DNA of 18,162 nucleotides from Saprospiraceae bacterium (GTDB lineage Bacteria > Bacteroidota > Bacteroidia > Chitinophagales > Saprospiraceae). Numbering within the stretch: the stretch's first letter is position 1; the number at the start of each line of letters is the position of its first letter. The stretch lies in contig JAHDII010000032.1 of NCBI GenBank assembly GCA_020630895.1, forward strand, positions 1 through 18,162, read 5' to 3'. Made by a program: the position numbers and the translations under genes. Positions 1 to 8,800 of the stretch are shown here, piece by piece. The notes under the pieces were generated by a model. That model had not been told where the DNA came from and ran no database searches. It saw only the letters and a program-made list of their open reading frames with translations.

Positions 1-47
1 ATTATATCAAATAAAATCGGATCCATTTTTTCAATGTTCAATATGGA

Positions 48-1259
48 TTGCTGGCTATTTCTGGAATATATTTAGTATTAGTCATAAAATATTTATTTCC
101 TCCTAAAAATAAATGGTCTTTTTTCCTTGTTAGTTTTATTTTTATTAGCTCACCTTCTATTATTTATATTTCTACTTGGATAATGAGTGATACTATTTTT
201 ATTACATTATCTAATTTTTGGTTAGCAACAATTTTATTATTGACTAAAAAAGAAATAATTGTGTTTAGATTTATATTCCTTTTTATTTTTCATTTATTAA
301 TTTTATACAGTATTTTTTATATTCGTCATGCAGGAATGATTTTTCCAATAATGACTTTTTTAATATTTTTTCTGCGATTTAAAATAAAAGGATTATTAGT
401 GTCTCCTGTAATTTTTATATTAATATTTATAGTTGTAGAACAAGCAAGACAAAGAAATAAAAATACATTTGAGGTAGAAACTTTTTCAGGATTTAGTGGA
501 TGGTTACGAGCGAATAACGCTTTAATTATAATTCCTTTTATAGAAACACCACCTGAATCTTTTGCTAGAAAATCATCTGAAAGAATTCATGAATTTGCAC
601 TCAAAAGAGAAAAAACAATTTATAATAAAGACAAGATTTTTCAAGGAGGAATGATGTGGACTCAAGAATCTCCTTTGTATGATTTTTTTCATGAACAAAA
701 AAATGAAAATGCAAAAGATGATATGGTATTATGGATTCAATTAGGAAAGACACATAAAAAATATGCTAATGAATTGATATTGAAACATCCTTTTTTATTT
801 TTAAAAAAATTTATTATTCCTAATGTTTCAAGAATATTTTATCATGGCGGAATTAAAGATTATTATAGATTAGCAACGCCTTATACAAGATTACAAAAAT
901 TTGATGAAATTAAAGAATGGTGTAAATTAAAAGATAAGCCTTCAATACCTAAAAATGATATTTATTTGAATTATTATACGAATCAATTTTTTAATCAAAT
1001 AAATATAGGGAAATGGATTTTTATTTTTTGTTCTTTACTTCTTTATTTTTTTTATAAAAATCAGATTAAATATTCTAAAGAACAAAAAATATTTATTACA
1101 ATAATTATTTTATTCAATATTTTATATCTAGGAATGTTGTCTGTAATTGTACCGATTATTCCTCGGTTTTTATTAGTCACTTACGGAAGTCAAATGATAT
1201 TTGTTTATATTATTTTTAGTCAATTAAGAATTTTTAGTAAAGGGGATAATTTGAAATAA
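48..1259 (+). CDS. Multi-pass membrane protein, GT-C glycosyltransferase-like, probably 5'-truncated
   Basis: Hydrophobic protein with clusters of membrane segments at both ends and a soluble, charged central part (roughly residues 140-310). The N-terminal part has a W-I-M-S-D segment after a membrane helix (about residues 44-48) and the last membrane region carries P-R-F-L-L, both common in GT-C sugar transferases of Bacteroidota; the family call is inferred from layout only, since the usual acidic first-loop motif is not visible. The only in-frame start near the beginning is TTG at 48; the frame is open back to a stop at 12-14 with no ATG. Reading frame 2 from base 2 to about 29 gives LYQIKSDPFF, which joins smoothly to frame 3 (NVQYGLLAISG) if one T of the run at 26-31 is removed. 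The true gene therefore probably begins outside the window and is frameshifted here. Base composition is even more AT-rich than the neighbours, as often seen for surface-polysaccharide genes. Confidence 0.6.
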   Translation: MLAISGIYLVLVIKYLFPPKNKWSFFLVSFIFISSPSIIYISTWIMSDTIFITLSNFWLATILLLTKKEIIVFRFIFLFIFHLLILYSIFYIRHAGMIFPIMTFLIFFLRFKIKGLLVSPVIFILIFIVVEQARQRNKNTFEVETFSGFSGWLRANNALIIIPFIETPPESFARKSSERIHEFALKREKTIYNKDKIFQGGMMWTQESPLYDFFHEQKNENAKDDMVLWIQLGKTHKKYANELILKHPFLFLKKFIIPNVSRIFYHGGIKDYYRLATPYTRLQKFDEIKEWCKLKDKPSIPKNDIYLNYYTNQFFNQINIGKWIFIFCSLLLYFFYKNQIKYSKEQKIFITIIILFNILYLGMLSVIVPIIPRFLLVTYGSQMIFVYIIFSQLRIFSKGDNLK

Positions 1260-1265
1260 ACTCTG

Positions 1266-1991
1266 TTAATTATTGAGTCTTTTCAATTTCTTTTTAGATG
1301 TTTTTTGAATAGGAAAAACTTTTTTTAATCCATGAATCATAATAGAATCTTTATATTTTTTGATAGGATAAATTCTTTGTCCTCTAAGAGGTTTTGGAGC
1401 TTCATACATATACACTTGTATATGATAAGATAATGGAGAATGGAGATATATGGTTTCACTAGCAAAGCCTAAATATTTAATATTAAATTCAATAGGAAAA
1501 TCTTTTTCTTGTAATTGAAAATGAGCTTTACCATCAAAATCTACTGTTGTCCCTTCTAAGCGATTTGTCTGCTTGTTTAAATAAGAAATTTCTGTAAAAT
1601 ACAAGGGGAGAGAATCTGATTTCATGAGTATTTCAAATTCGATATAAGTATTTTTTTTATAGGTAGTATCTATGAAAACATTCGGTTCTAGTTCTCCTTC
1701 ATAATTTAAAAATAATTTCTTTTTTTTGATATAATATGTCCCTTCTCCAATAGAATCAGAAGGAACAGTTAAGACAGGCATATAAGGTTTAGAACGGTTG
1801 ATATATTCATTAGATTTATATAAAAAAGTAGAGTCACTATATAAAGTTAAAAAAGCATAATAATTACCATTGTCTATTTCTTTTTGATAAGTACCAGCAT
1901 ATTCCGTAGGAGAACATTGAAACATGATTAATGATAAAAATAAAACTAAAAAAAATGAAAATAAATAATGACTTGTTTTTATGAAATGCAT
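1266..1991 (-). CDS. Putative lipoprotein of unknown function
   Basis: A hydrophobic N-terminus (residues 9-24) ends at Cys26 in the context L-I-M-F-Q-C, which fits a lipoprotein signal although Gln at -1 is unusual. The mature protein starts with a beta-rich stretch (about 30-115: A-G-T-Y-Q-K, then alternating strands and a K-K-K-K turn), resembling small lipocalin-like lipoproteins. A second part (about 130-205) has strand-turn patterns and a G-F-A-S-E-T-I-Y-L motif like a CarboxypepD_reg-type beta-sandwich. The C-terminus (R-G-Q-R-I-Y-P-I, then a basic tail) is not assigned. The gene converges on the membrane-protein gene to its left with a 6-base gap and no convincing terminator. It lies 84 bases behind the beta-barrel gene and could be co-transcribed with it. 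No specific function is recognised; an envelope location is likely. Confidence 0.75.
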   Translation of the reverse strand: MHFIKTSHYLFSFFLVLFLSLIMFQCSPTEYAGTYQKEIDNGNYYAFLTLYSDSTFLYKSNEYINRSKPYMPVLTVPSDSIGEGTYYIKKKKLFLNYEGELEPNVFIDTTYKKNTYIEFEILMKSDSLPLYFTEISYLNKQTNRLEGTTVDFDGKAHFQLQEKDFPIEFNIKYLGFASETIYLHSPLSYHIQVYMYEAPKPLRGQRIYPIKKYKDSIMIHGLKKVFPIQKTSKKKLKRLNN

Positions 1992-2075
1992 AATTAAATA
2001 ATTTTAAGGAAGGAGTTGTTTGAATCCTTATCCCTAATAATAAAGATGCTATTTTTTATTTTTTAGGTGTGTAAA

Positions 2076-2921
2076 TTATTTTAAATGATTAGAATTTTTT
2101 CTTTTCCATAATTTAAAATATGTACCAAAAACAATATACCATTCTAAATAATTTACATTGTGATCTCCAATTTCTGGTGCATCATTTTTAATGAGTACCC
2201 AAGGCAAACTAGCATAACCTCCTTTGATTTCAGCAGCTAAAAAAAGACGATTCCAAAAATCAATTTTAGGTCCTGTTTTTCCTGCTAAAGTAAAACCTGA
2301 AATATGAAAATCATTATCTAAACCATCTCCCATTACTTTAACATCTGTTTTAGTAATGATCCAAATACCTCCAAAACCAAAATTCCAATTCAACGATATC
2401 TTTTTATTTAAAAAACTAAAAAGAGGTTGTGTATATTCTAAATCAAAACTGGTGAGATTAAATCCATTGGTATGTTCAAAAATTAATAAATCAGCATCTA
2501 AATTTATAGCTTGATTCAAATAATTTCCAGCATATTTTAAAGAGGCTTCTTCTGTAATAACGCCAGATATAGTTGTAGCTTGATTTTGTGTAATGACATA
2601 CTTCATATGATCCATTCCTAGAGATAAAGATATTCTATCAGTAATGAAATATCCTAATCGAATATTATATTGAGGAATAGAAATCGTTTCAGGATTAAAA
2701 TATACCCATCCAAAAGGAATAGGTCGATCTGTTGCTTTTAAATTATATAAAGTAAAATCATAATTAGGTCCTGTAAAATGCAAATTAGTAGTAGAAAAAT
2801 AAGAACGATTGTATCCCCAAAATAAATAAAAAGTATTTTTCCGATGACTCCCTAAATTGAACTGAGCTATTACGTTTTGTTGAAAAAATAAAATGATAAT
2901 AATGGAAATTATATGTTTCAT
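2076..2921 (-). CDS. Outer-membrane beta-barrel protein, conserved family of unknown function
   Basis: A Sec signal peptide (hydrophobic residues 4-13, cleavage likely after V-I-A19) precedes about 260 residues made of alternating amphipathic strands with aromatic girdles, for example F-Y-L-F-W-G-Y-N and Y-N-I-R-L-G-Y-F. The strand ending in Y-F-K-L-W near the C-terminus is typical of an outer-membrane barrel. The N-terminal motif F-T-G-P-N-Y-D-F-T-L-Y followed by K-A-T-D-R-P and the later L-G-M-D-H-M-K-Y look like family signatures that I recall from other Bacteroidota barrels, but I know no assigned function. The barrel call is structural inference. The upstream neighbour ends in a hairpin terminator only about 30 bases before this start, so the gene probably has its own promoter (see the entry at 2963). 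The lipoprotein gene downstream may share its transcript. Confidence 0.8.
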   Translation of the reverse strand: MKHIISIIIILFFQQNVIAQFNLGSHRKNTFYLFWGYNRSYFSTTNLHFTGPNYDFTLYNLKATDRPIPFGWVYFNPETISIPQYNIRLGYFITDRISLSLGMDHMKYVITQNQATTISGVITEEASLKYAGNYLNQAINLDADLLIFEHTNGFNLTSFDLEYTQPLFSFLNKKISLNWNFGFGGIWIITKTDVKVMGDGLDNDFHISGFTLAGKTGPKIDFWNRLFLAAEIKGGYASLPWVLIKNDAPEIGDHNVNYLEWYIVFGTYFKLWKRKNSNHLK

Positions 2922-2951
2922 TTTTTGAGAATTTGTGGATATAAAAAATAA

Positions 2952-2988
2952 AAAAGGTCTAGCAAAATAAAAAATTACTAGACCTTTT
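2952..2988 (-). terminator. Rho-independent terminator of the PspA-like operon
   Basis: An 11-bp perfect stem (2952-2962 pairing with 2978-2988, sequence AAAAGGTCTAG on the plus strand) encloses a 15-base loop. On the minus strand it is followed by a T-rich run. It lies 20 bases beyond the stop codon of the 342-residue gene. Confidence 0.85.
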
Positions 2989-2992
2989 CAAA
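2963..2992 (-). promoter_or_regulatory. Candidate promoter for the beta-barrel gene, inside the upstream terminator
   Basis: On the minus strand TTTG (2989-2992) is followed after 18 bases by TTATTTTG (2963-2970), one mismatch from the Bacteroidota -7 box TAnnTTTG and close to the usual -33/-7 spacing. Transcription would start near 2957, giving a leader of about 36 bases before the ATG at 2921. The -7 box falls mainly in the loop of the terminator at 2952-2988. Support is a motif match only. Confidence 0.3.
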
Positions 2993-3007
2993 ATAAATAA
3001 AAATGAT

Positions 3008-4036
3008 TTAATCAAATAATGAATCATATTTATTATCTCCTCCTTTGGTATCTAACTCTTTGGAAGGAGTATCTAAATCTAAATAAGAACCACTTGTATC
3101 ATCATTTAAAATTTTATGCTTTTCATCTCCTAATAATAAAGAAGTACTTTCTTTTTCCCATTGTTCTAACATTTTTAAGCCTTCTTCTTCAAAAACGCCA
3201 TTTTGTAAATCCATAGAATCCATAAAATTCGTAGATACATCCATAAAACGTTCCATCTCTCCAACTTTATTAGCAACATCATCAGCAATTTGTTCTAAAG
3301 CCATATCAAACATCTCACGTTTGTCTCCTTTTCCAGAAATAATATTCATGGCAGAAGTCATGGCAGAATGAGAAGCACGGATAGCTTTTCGTTCTTGTTC
3401 TTTTACCATCACTTGATCTTTAGTATCTTCTAATAAAATTTCAGAATTTTCATACATCTTTTCTAAAATTTTATACATCACATCCATTTTGCGATGCATC
3501 GTACCAAATTTAGCATTCGTTTCTTTGAGTCGAGCCGCTTTTCTAGTACTCAACATGAGTTGCTTATTATTACCTACTTTTTTAGCTTGTTGAGCCAATT
3601 TCAAATTATTATCAATTTCTTTATTATTATCATTGATTAAGGTTTTCATACGACGCATTTGACCTCGCAGATTACCAATTTGCTTGCTCATTTTACGCAA
3701 ATTATCTCTTAAATCATCTACATAACTTTTTAAAACTCCTATAGGATCTATTTGAACAAACATACCTGTTATAAATCTCATAATACTTTTATAACCATAC
3801 CAAAGAAGGTTTCTCATACGAGGATCAATCACTACATAAAGTAATACTGCTAGAGCCACAGCTAAAATTCCAATTTTTAGCATGGTATTAAAGAAAGCAA
3901 TAATTGCAGCACCATAAGTTACTCCAACAAAAGCTAAAGCACCTATAATGGCCAATCCAAATAACATTCCTGTTTTCCCTTCAGGTCTTTTCCAAAATGA
4001 TTTGGGTTTAAACCCTTCTGTATTCATTTCTGCCAT
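3008..4036 (-). CDS. Membrane-anchored PspA/ESCRT-III-like coiled-coil protein
   Basis: A short polar N-terminus is followed by two membrane segments (about residues 23-50 and 53-71), a basic turn (D-P-R-M-R-N), then a long, almost entirely helical region (about 75-300) and an acidic tail rich in D, S and G that ends D-S-L-F-D. The helical part follows the order of PspA/IM30 helices. F-V-Q-I-D-P-I-G-V-L-K-S-Y occupies the place of the PspA segment around E-D-P and the first hairpin helix. A long charged hairpin rich in K, R, Q and E comes next. A-I-R-A-S-H-S-A-M-T-S-A-M-N, then S-G-K-G-D and a short helix, sits where PspA has its Q-A-A-N and S-G-K-L-D segment. PspA-type proteins bind and remodel the inner membrane under envelope stress. 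Two fused membrane anchors are not usual in PspA. The assignment comes from reading the pattern, not from an alignment. The gene is the second of a two-gene unit, 31 bases after the coiled-coil gene, with a terminator behind it. Confidence 0.7.
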   Translation of the reverse strand: MAEMNTEGFKPKSFWKRPEGKTGMLFGLAIIGALAFVGVTYGAAIIAFFNTMLKIGILAVALAVLLYVVIDPRMRNLLWYGYKSIMRFITGMFVQIDPIGVLKSYVDDLRDNLRKMSKQIGNLRGQMRRMKTLINDNNKEIDNNLKLAQQAKKVGNNKQLMLSTRKAARLKETNAKFGTMHRKMDVMYKILEKMYENSEILLEDTKDQVMVKEQERKAIRASHSAMTSAMNIISGKGDKREMFDMALEQIADDVANKVGEMERFMDVSTNFMDSMDLQNGVFEEEGLKMLEQWEKESTSLLLGDEKHKILNDDTSGSYLDLDTPSKELDTKGGDNKYDSLFD

Positions 4037-4067
4037 ATCTTATTATATATTAAATATTTCTGCTAAA

Positions 4068-4619
4068 TTATAAAAATTGTGATATTTTGTGAACATCATT
4101 ATCAATTTCTTTTTGAATGCTATTATATGTTAATTCAAAATTCTTTTGTTGAGCAATTAATTTTTCTCCATCATTGCCTTTAGTTTGATTATTATGTTCT
4201 ATTTTTTGTCGAAGTTCTACGATTTCTTGTTCTAGGCGTTTGATTTGAGTTTGTATCTGTTGAATCCGTGAAGTATGTTGCTTATTTTCTTCTTCTTTCT
4301 TTCCTACACGTTGTTCAATTCTATTTTTAAGTGCAATGTCAAACTGACCTTTTTCTTTTAATAATATTTTTTGATAATGACTCGCTGATTCTAATAACTT
4401 TTGTTTCGTAAGCCCCATGGTGGAAGCAGTTGCAAATGCAGATTTAAAAGCTGTAGCTTCATCTATATTCATAGAAATTAATGCACCTAGCGATTGTTTA
4501 AATTCTATATAATCAAAGCCTGGTAAATTATTAGATTCTAGGGCTTTCATTAAAAATTGAGTACTGCGAGTATCTAAGCCTTCTTTATAGGCAAAAAGTT
4601 GTGATAAATTTTTGTTCAT
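4068..4619 (-). CDS. Small helical coiled-coil protein, partner gene of the PspA-like protein
   Basis: A cytoplasmic-looking protein without signal peptide or membrane segment. Residues 1-90 are predicted helical and fairly hydrophobic (F-D-Y-I-E-F-K-Q-S-L-G-A-L and A-F-K-S-A-F-A-T-A-S-T-M-G-L), suggesting a small helical bundle. Residues about 95-145 form a charged heptad coiled coil (R-I-Q-Q-I-Q-T-Q-I-K-R-L-E-Q-E-I), and another helix closes the protein. I do not recognise a named family. It is first in the unit with the PspA-like gene (31-base gap, same strand) and has a good -7 box 48 bases before its ATG. The shared coiled-coil character suggests physical partnership with the downstream protein, perhaps as a regulator or assembly factor; this is inference from context. 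Confidence 0.75.
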   Translation of the reverse strand: MNKNLSQLFAYKEGLDTRSTQFLMKALESNNLPGFDYIEFKQSLGALISMNIDEATAFKSAFATASTMGLTKQKLLESASHYQKILLKEKGQFDIALKNRIEQRVGKKEEENKQHTSRIQQIQTQIKRLEQEIVELRQKIEHNNQTKGNDGEKLIAQQKNFELTYNSIQKEIDNDVHKISQFL

Positions 4620-4666
4620 ACAATTGAAATCGTGATAATATATTCTAAAAAATTTACAATATACTT

Positions 4667-4674
4667 CAAATTTA
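4667..4674 (-). promoter_or_regulatory. Candidate -7 promoter box of the coiled-coil/PspA-like operon
   Basis: On the minus strand the bases read TAAATTTG, an exact match to the Bacteroidota -7 consensus TAnnTTTG. It would place the transcript start near 4661, about 41 bases before the ATG at 4619. No convincing TTG -33 element is seen at the usual distance. The 143-base gap that holds it also contains a loose inverted repeat ATCGCC/GGCGAT (4691-4696 and 4757-4762) and a weak A6/T6-type hairpin behind the PorP-like gene, neither strong enough to call as a terminator. Confidence 0.4.
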
Positions 4675-4762
4675 GAGAGTTAAAAAGCTTATCGCCTTTT
4701 TTAGGATAAAATAGTATTTTTTTTAGATATTCAAAGCATTTTTAAGCTATTATAATGGCGAT

Positions 4763-5776
4763 TTAGAATGTTGGACAAGGGATAGGAGAAATATCTTTTT
4801 TTCCATTTTTGCCTTTATAAATGAATGAAAATTCTATGCCTCCTTGAGCATTAGATGCAGGAGAAAGAGAAGAAATATTAATATCATAACTAAATCCAAA
4901 AGCAAAAACATCATGGTCAAATCGAATCATAGGAATAATAGCATCTTTTAAACGATACATCATACCAATACTAATGATAGAACGATTAGAAGGATCTCCT
5001 AAATGCATTTTTGTATATAATCCAAAATTAATTTCAGAATGCGGCCCTTGTTGTAAAATAATAATTCTAGGTAAGGCAGATATATATCCACTCAATCGAA
5101 ATTCAGCACCTCCATATATAGTATATTTAATATGTAATGGATCTTCATAATCTGTAAAAAAACTTAAATTAGGACGATTCAAATGAGCCATACTTCCTCC
5201 CAGATAGAAATTTGTATATTTATCAGGACTATAATTCCAAGCAACTCCAGCAGCTAGATCGTAATTCCAAACAGTATTATTCGCAAAATTTTCTCCTGCT
5301 CCTATTTGATTATTTAATGATTCTCCATCATATTGGCTTTCAAAAAGTAATTGTTCAAAATTTATAGATTGTTGAAATGCAGCAGCCTCTATTCCTATAC
5401 TGATATAATTCCCTTCCATCAAATTTTGACTATAAGCAGTACTCAAACCAATTTTGGTTCTTCTTAAACCTGCTGAACCCGCTTTATCATTAAAAATAAT
5501 AAGACCCACCCCCATCAGATTATCTCCAATGCTACCTCTTAAAATATTATAATCAGCAGCAATAGACATAGTCTGATAAGGTTCTGAAATAGATGCCCAT
5601 TGGCGTCTATAATTGGTTGTAATTCTAATATCTCCATTTTTCATACCAGTTAGTGCGGGGTTCAAATATAATGGAGAAGTATAGAATTGTGAAAAATGTG
5701 GATCTTGTGCAGATATATCAAAGCCAAAAAATAGTATAATTAAAATAATTATGATATGGGTAAATAATTTTTTCAT
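4763..5776 (-). CDS. PorP/SprF family type IX secretion system outer-membrane protein
   Basis: A signal peptide (hydrophobic 8-19, cleavage after S-A23) is followed directly by Q-D-P-H-F-S-Q-F-Y and S-P-L-Y-L-N-P-A-L-T-G, the family hallmark. About 300 residues of beta-strands of a PorP-type outer-membrane barrel follow, and the protein ends C-P-T-F, also typical. Its 337 residues match the usual family length. PorP of Porphyromonas gingivalis is needed for T9SS function, and SprF of Flavobacterium johnsoniae is needed for secretion or surface attachment of the type B cargo SprB. Here the gene lies 44 bases behind a giant gene whose product ends in a type B sorting domain, so it most likely serves that protein specifically. 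There is no promoter-like box in the short gap, so the two are probably one transcript. The family call is secure; specificity for the neighbour is inferred. Confidence 0.95.
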   Translation of the reverse strand: MKKLFTHIIIILIILFFGFDISAQDPHFSQFYTSPLYLNPALTGMKNGDIRITTNYRRQWASISEPYQTMSIAADYNILRGSIGDNLMGVGLIIFNDKAGSAGLRRTKIGLSTAYSQNLMEGNYISIGIEAAAFQQSINFEQLLFESQYDGESLNNQIGAGENFANNTVWNYDLAAGVAWNYSPDKYTNFYLGGSMAHLNRPNLSFFTDYEDPLHIKYTIYGGAEFRLSGYISALPRIIILQQGPHSEINFGLYTKMHLGDPSNRSIISIGMMYRLKDAIIPMIRFDHDVFAFGFSYDINISSLSPASNAQGGIEFSFIYKGKNGKKDISPIPCPTF

Positions 5777-5820
5777 ATTGAATAATTTTGTTCGATTTGT
5801 ATTTTGTAAATATGTTGTAT

Positions 5821-8800
5821 TTATCTCACTAAAGTGACATCTCCTTTTTTAGTAATAATACTTCCATCAATAGGACAAATAGCTTCTAAATACCAAACAT
5901 ATACATCTGTATTTACAGGTTTAGATTTAAAAGAACCATCCCATGATTCAGAAGAATTAGTCGTTTCAAAAATTAACTCTCCCCATCGATTATATACTCT
6001 AAAGAGTTGTAATTCGGCTAAACCTAAAGGCTTTAATAAATCATTATGCCCATCACCATTAGGAGAAAACCCTGTAGGAACGATAATAATGTCATCTATA
6101 CAAGCTAATAAAGGTTTAAGTAATATTTCGTCTGTATTAACACAGCCCTGAGCATTGGTTACAACCACGGTATAAACAGTTGTTGTATCAGGAGAAACAG
6201 TTGGATTGGGGCAATCAGTACAAGAAATATTTTGATTAGGACTCCATTGATAAGTATAAGTGCCATCATCATCTGTTGAAAGACCTAGTGTAACTGAATT
6301 TCCTGGTACAAATGATTGATAATGAGGTAAAATAACAAGAGGAGCATCAGCTATTGTTACTTGTAATGTAGCTGTATCTGCCTGACAAAATTCACTCGAA
6401 CCCACTACTGTGAAACTTGTGCTTTCTTCTACAATAATTGTAGGATTAGGAATGTTTTCATTACTCAATGCATCATTGGGATACCATTGATAATTAGTAA
6501 TTTCATCGCCATAAGCTTCTAGTTGTAATATTTCTCCAGGACAAGCCTCTATATCTTCTACTTGTATTTCAACTTTATCATGAACTTCAATAAATACGGA
6601 ATCAGATAAAGTACATAAATCATTAACGACACTTAATACATAAGTAGAATTGTTATTCGGATATACTTCTGGATTCAAATTATCTGTTTCAAAAATATTT
6701 CCATTAATAGACCAAGCAATATCTCCATCTGCATCTCCTTCTAAAGTTATAGGTTGTCCTCTACAAATATTTTGATCCTCTCCTGCAAAAATATCATCAG
6801 GACTCATTACATAAATTGTAATATCTTGACTTAATGTACAATTTTGATATTGAACAGAAACAGTATATGTTGTTGTTTCTGTAGGACTTGCAATAGGATT
6901 TTCACAGTTGTTACAACTAAGAGTAGGATGGTTTTCCCAAGAAGGATTCGTTCCTGCTATAATAGATAGTGTAATGGAATCACCTAGACAAATTGTCCTA
7001 TCAGGACCTGTAATATCTACTCCATTTCCAATAACATTTATTGTTACGGATTTAGATGTAATACATCCATATTCGTTAGATACAGATACAGTAAAAGTAC
7101 TCGTTTGATCAATTTGAACTAAAGGATTTGAACAATTTTCATAACAGCTTAATCCTTCTGTTGAAGTATCCCAAGAATAATCAAAAGGAGAATTTCCTCC
7201 TGTTGCTACGATTTGAATAATATCTCCTTGACAAATAGTAGTATCATTTGAAATAGTAACTATAGGAGCAGCTTGTTCTATTCTTTCTATAGTAATAGAA
7301 TCCATAGCCATACATCCATCAGGAGTGGTTGCTGTTACATAATAAGTTGTAGTTTGATTAGGATTTGCAACAGGGTTAGGACAGTTATAACAACTTAATC
7401 CTGTATTAGGACTCCAAGAAGGACTGCCTACTAATTCAGTTTCTAATTGGATATTTTGATTTTGACAAAGCGTATAGTCTTCTAATAAAATATCAGCAAA
7501 AGCGGGTTCATAAATATTTATACTTTGAGTAATTTGAGAAGTACAACCTTGATCAGATGTAGCAGTTAATGTAATAATATATGAACCAGTATCACTAAAA
7601 TAATGAATAGGATGCTCATCTGTTGATGTTTCTCCATCGCCAAAATTCCAAGACCAATTGCTTATATTTCCTGAAGAAATATCACTAGTATTGGTAAAAG
7701 AAATATTTGTGGGACCACAATGGCTAGAAGGAGTAGGGCTAAAAGATAATTCGGGGCTAGGTAATATATGAATGAAATCTTCTTTAACAATTGTTTCAGT
7801 ACAAAATTCTGTATGAACGGTAAGCGTTACATCAAAATCTCCACCATTATTATATATAATATTAGAAGGATTTAATTGAGAAGATGTAGAAGGAGTTGCC
7901 CCTTCAAAGAACCATTCTACAGATTGAATATTACCTGTTGTTGAAATTAAGGAAGAAAAATCAGTATGAGTTCCTGTACAAAAATTATTTTGAGAAGATG
8001 TAAAATCCAAGGACATTGTTTCTGTATAAATAGTATCTAGTGTGATAAAATTATTACAACCAGCATCATCGCTTAATAGCAATATAGGAGCAAATTCTCC
8101 TAAAGAAGTATAAGTATGTTCTACAGAAAAAATATTAGAACTAATATTTGAATCACTTTCATTTTCTCCATCTCCAAAATCTAAAATATAGGAATCTATA
8201 TTTTGTCCATTTACATTAAAATTCACATTAAAATCTAAACAGCCACCATTATTAGGATCATAAGTTACTGTAGCAGTGGGACCTTCTACTTGAATATAAT
8301 TTTCCTTACATATTGTTTGTTGACATCCTGATTGAGAAGTAATAGTCAAGCAAACTGTAAAATTTCCACTATTAGTATAAGTATGAGCAGGGTTTTGTAG
8401 AGTAGAAATTCCTGTATTATCTCCAAAATCCCATTCCCATGCAGTAGCATTTATAGATAAATCTGTGAATTGTACGATATGCGGATTACAAGATGCTGTT
8501 AAATCATCTCCAGAAAAATCAACTTCAATTTCTTCAACAATAATATTTTTACAATCAATACCTGAACAACCATCTGCATTAGTGGCAGAAAAACAAACTT
8601 GATATGTTCCCCCTTCTGTAAAAACATGGTAGGTAGGTTGCCAATCATTTGAGTTTGTATTATCTCCAAAATTCCATTCCCAATTAATAAATTCTGAAGC
8701 AATAGAAGCATTATTAAAAAAAGATGTATCTCCTAAACAAATGTTTTCTTCTGTTGTAAAAGATACAAAAGGAGATTCAATATTTACAGGGGTAATAGAT

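Noticed and set aside
1260..1290. Possible terminator between the convergent membrane-protein and lipoprotein genes (ACTC ... GAGT)
   Set aside because: The stem has only 4 base pairs with a long loop, too weak to call.
3019..3216. Plus-strand 65-codon frame opposite the PspA-like gene
   Set aside because: It is fully covered by the 3' end of the PspA-like coding sequence and shows no domain or signal.
4691..4762. Inverted repeat ATCGCC/GGCGAT downstream of the PorP-like gene as a terminator
   Set aside because: Only 6 paired bases 60 bases apart; the nearby 6-bp A/T hairpin is also weak, so read-through into the coiled-coil gene is possible.
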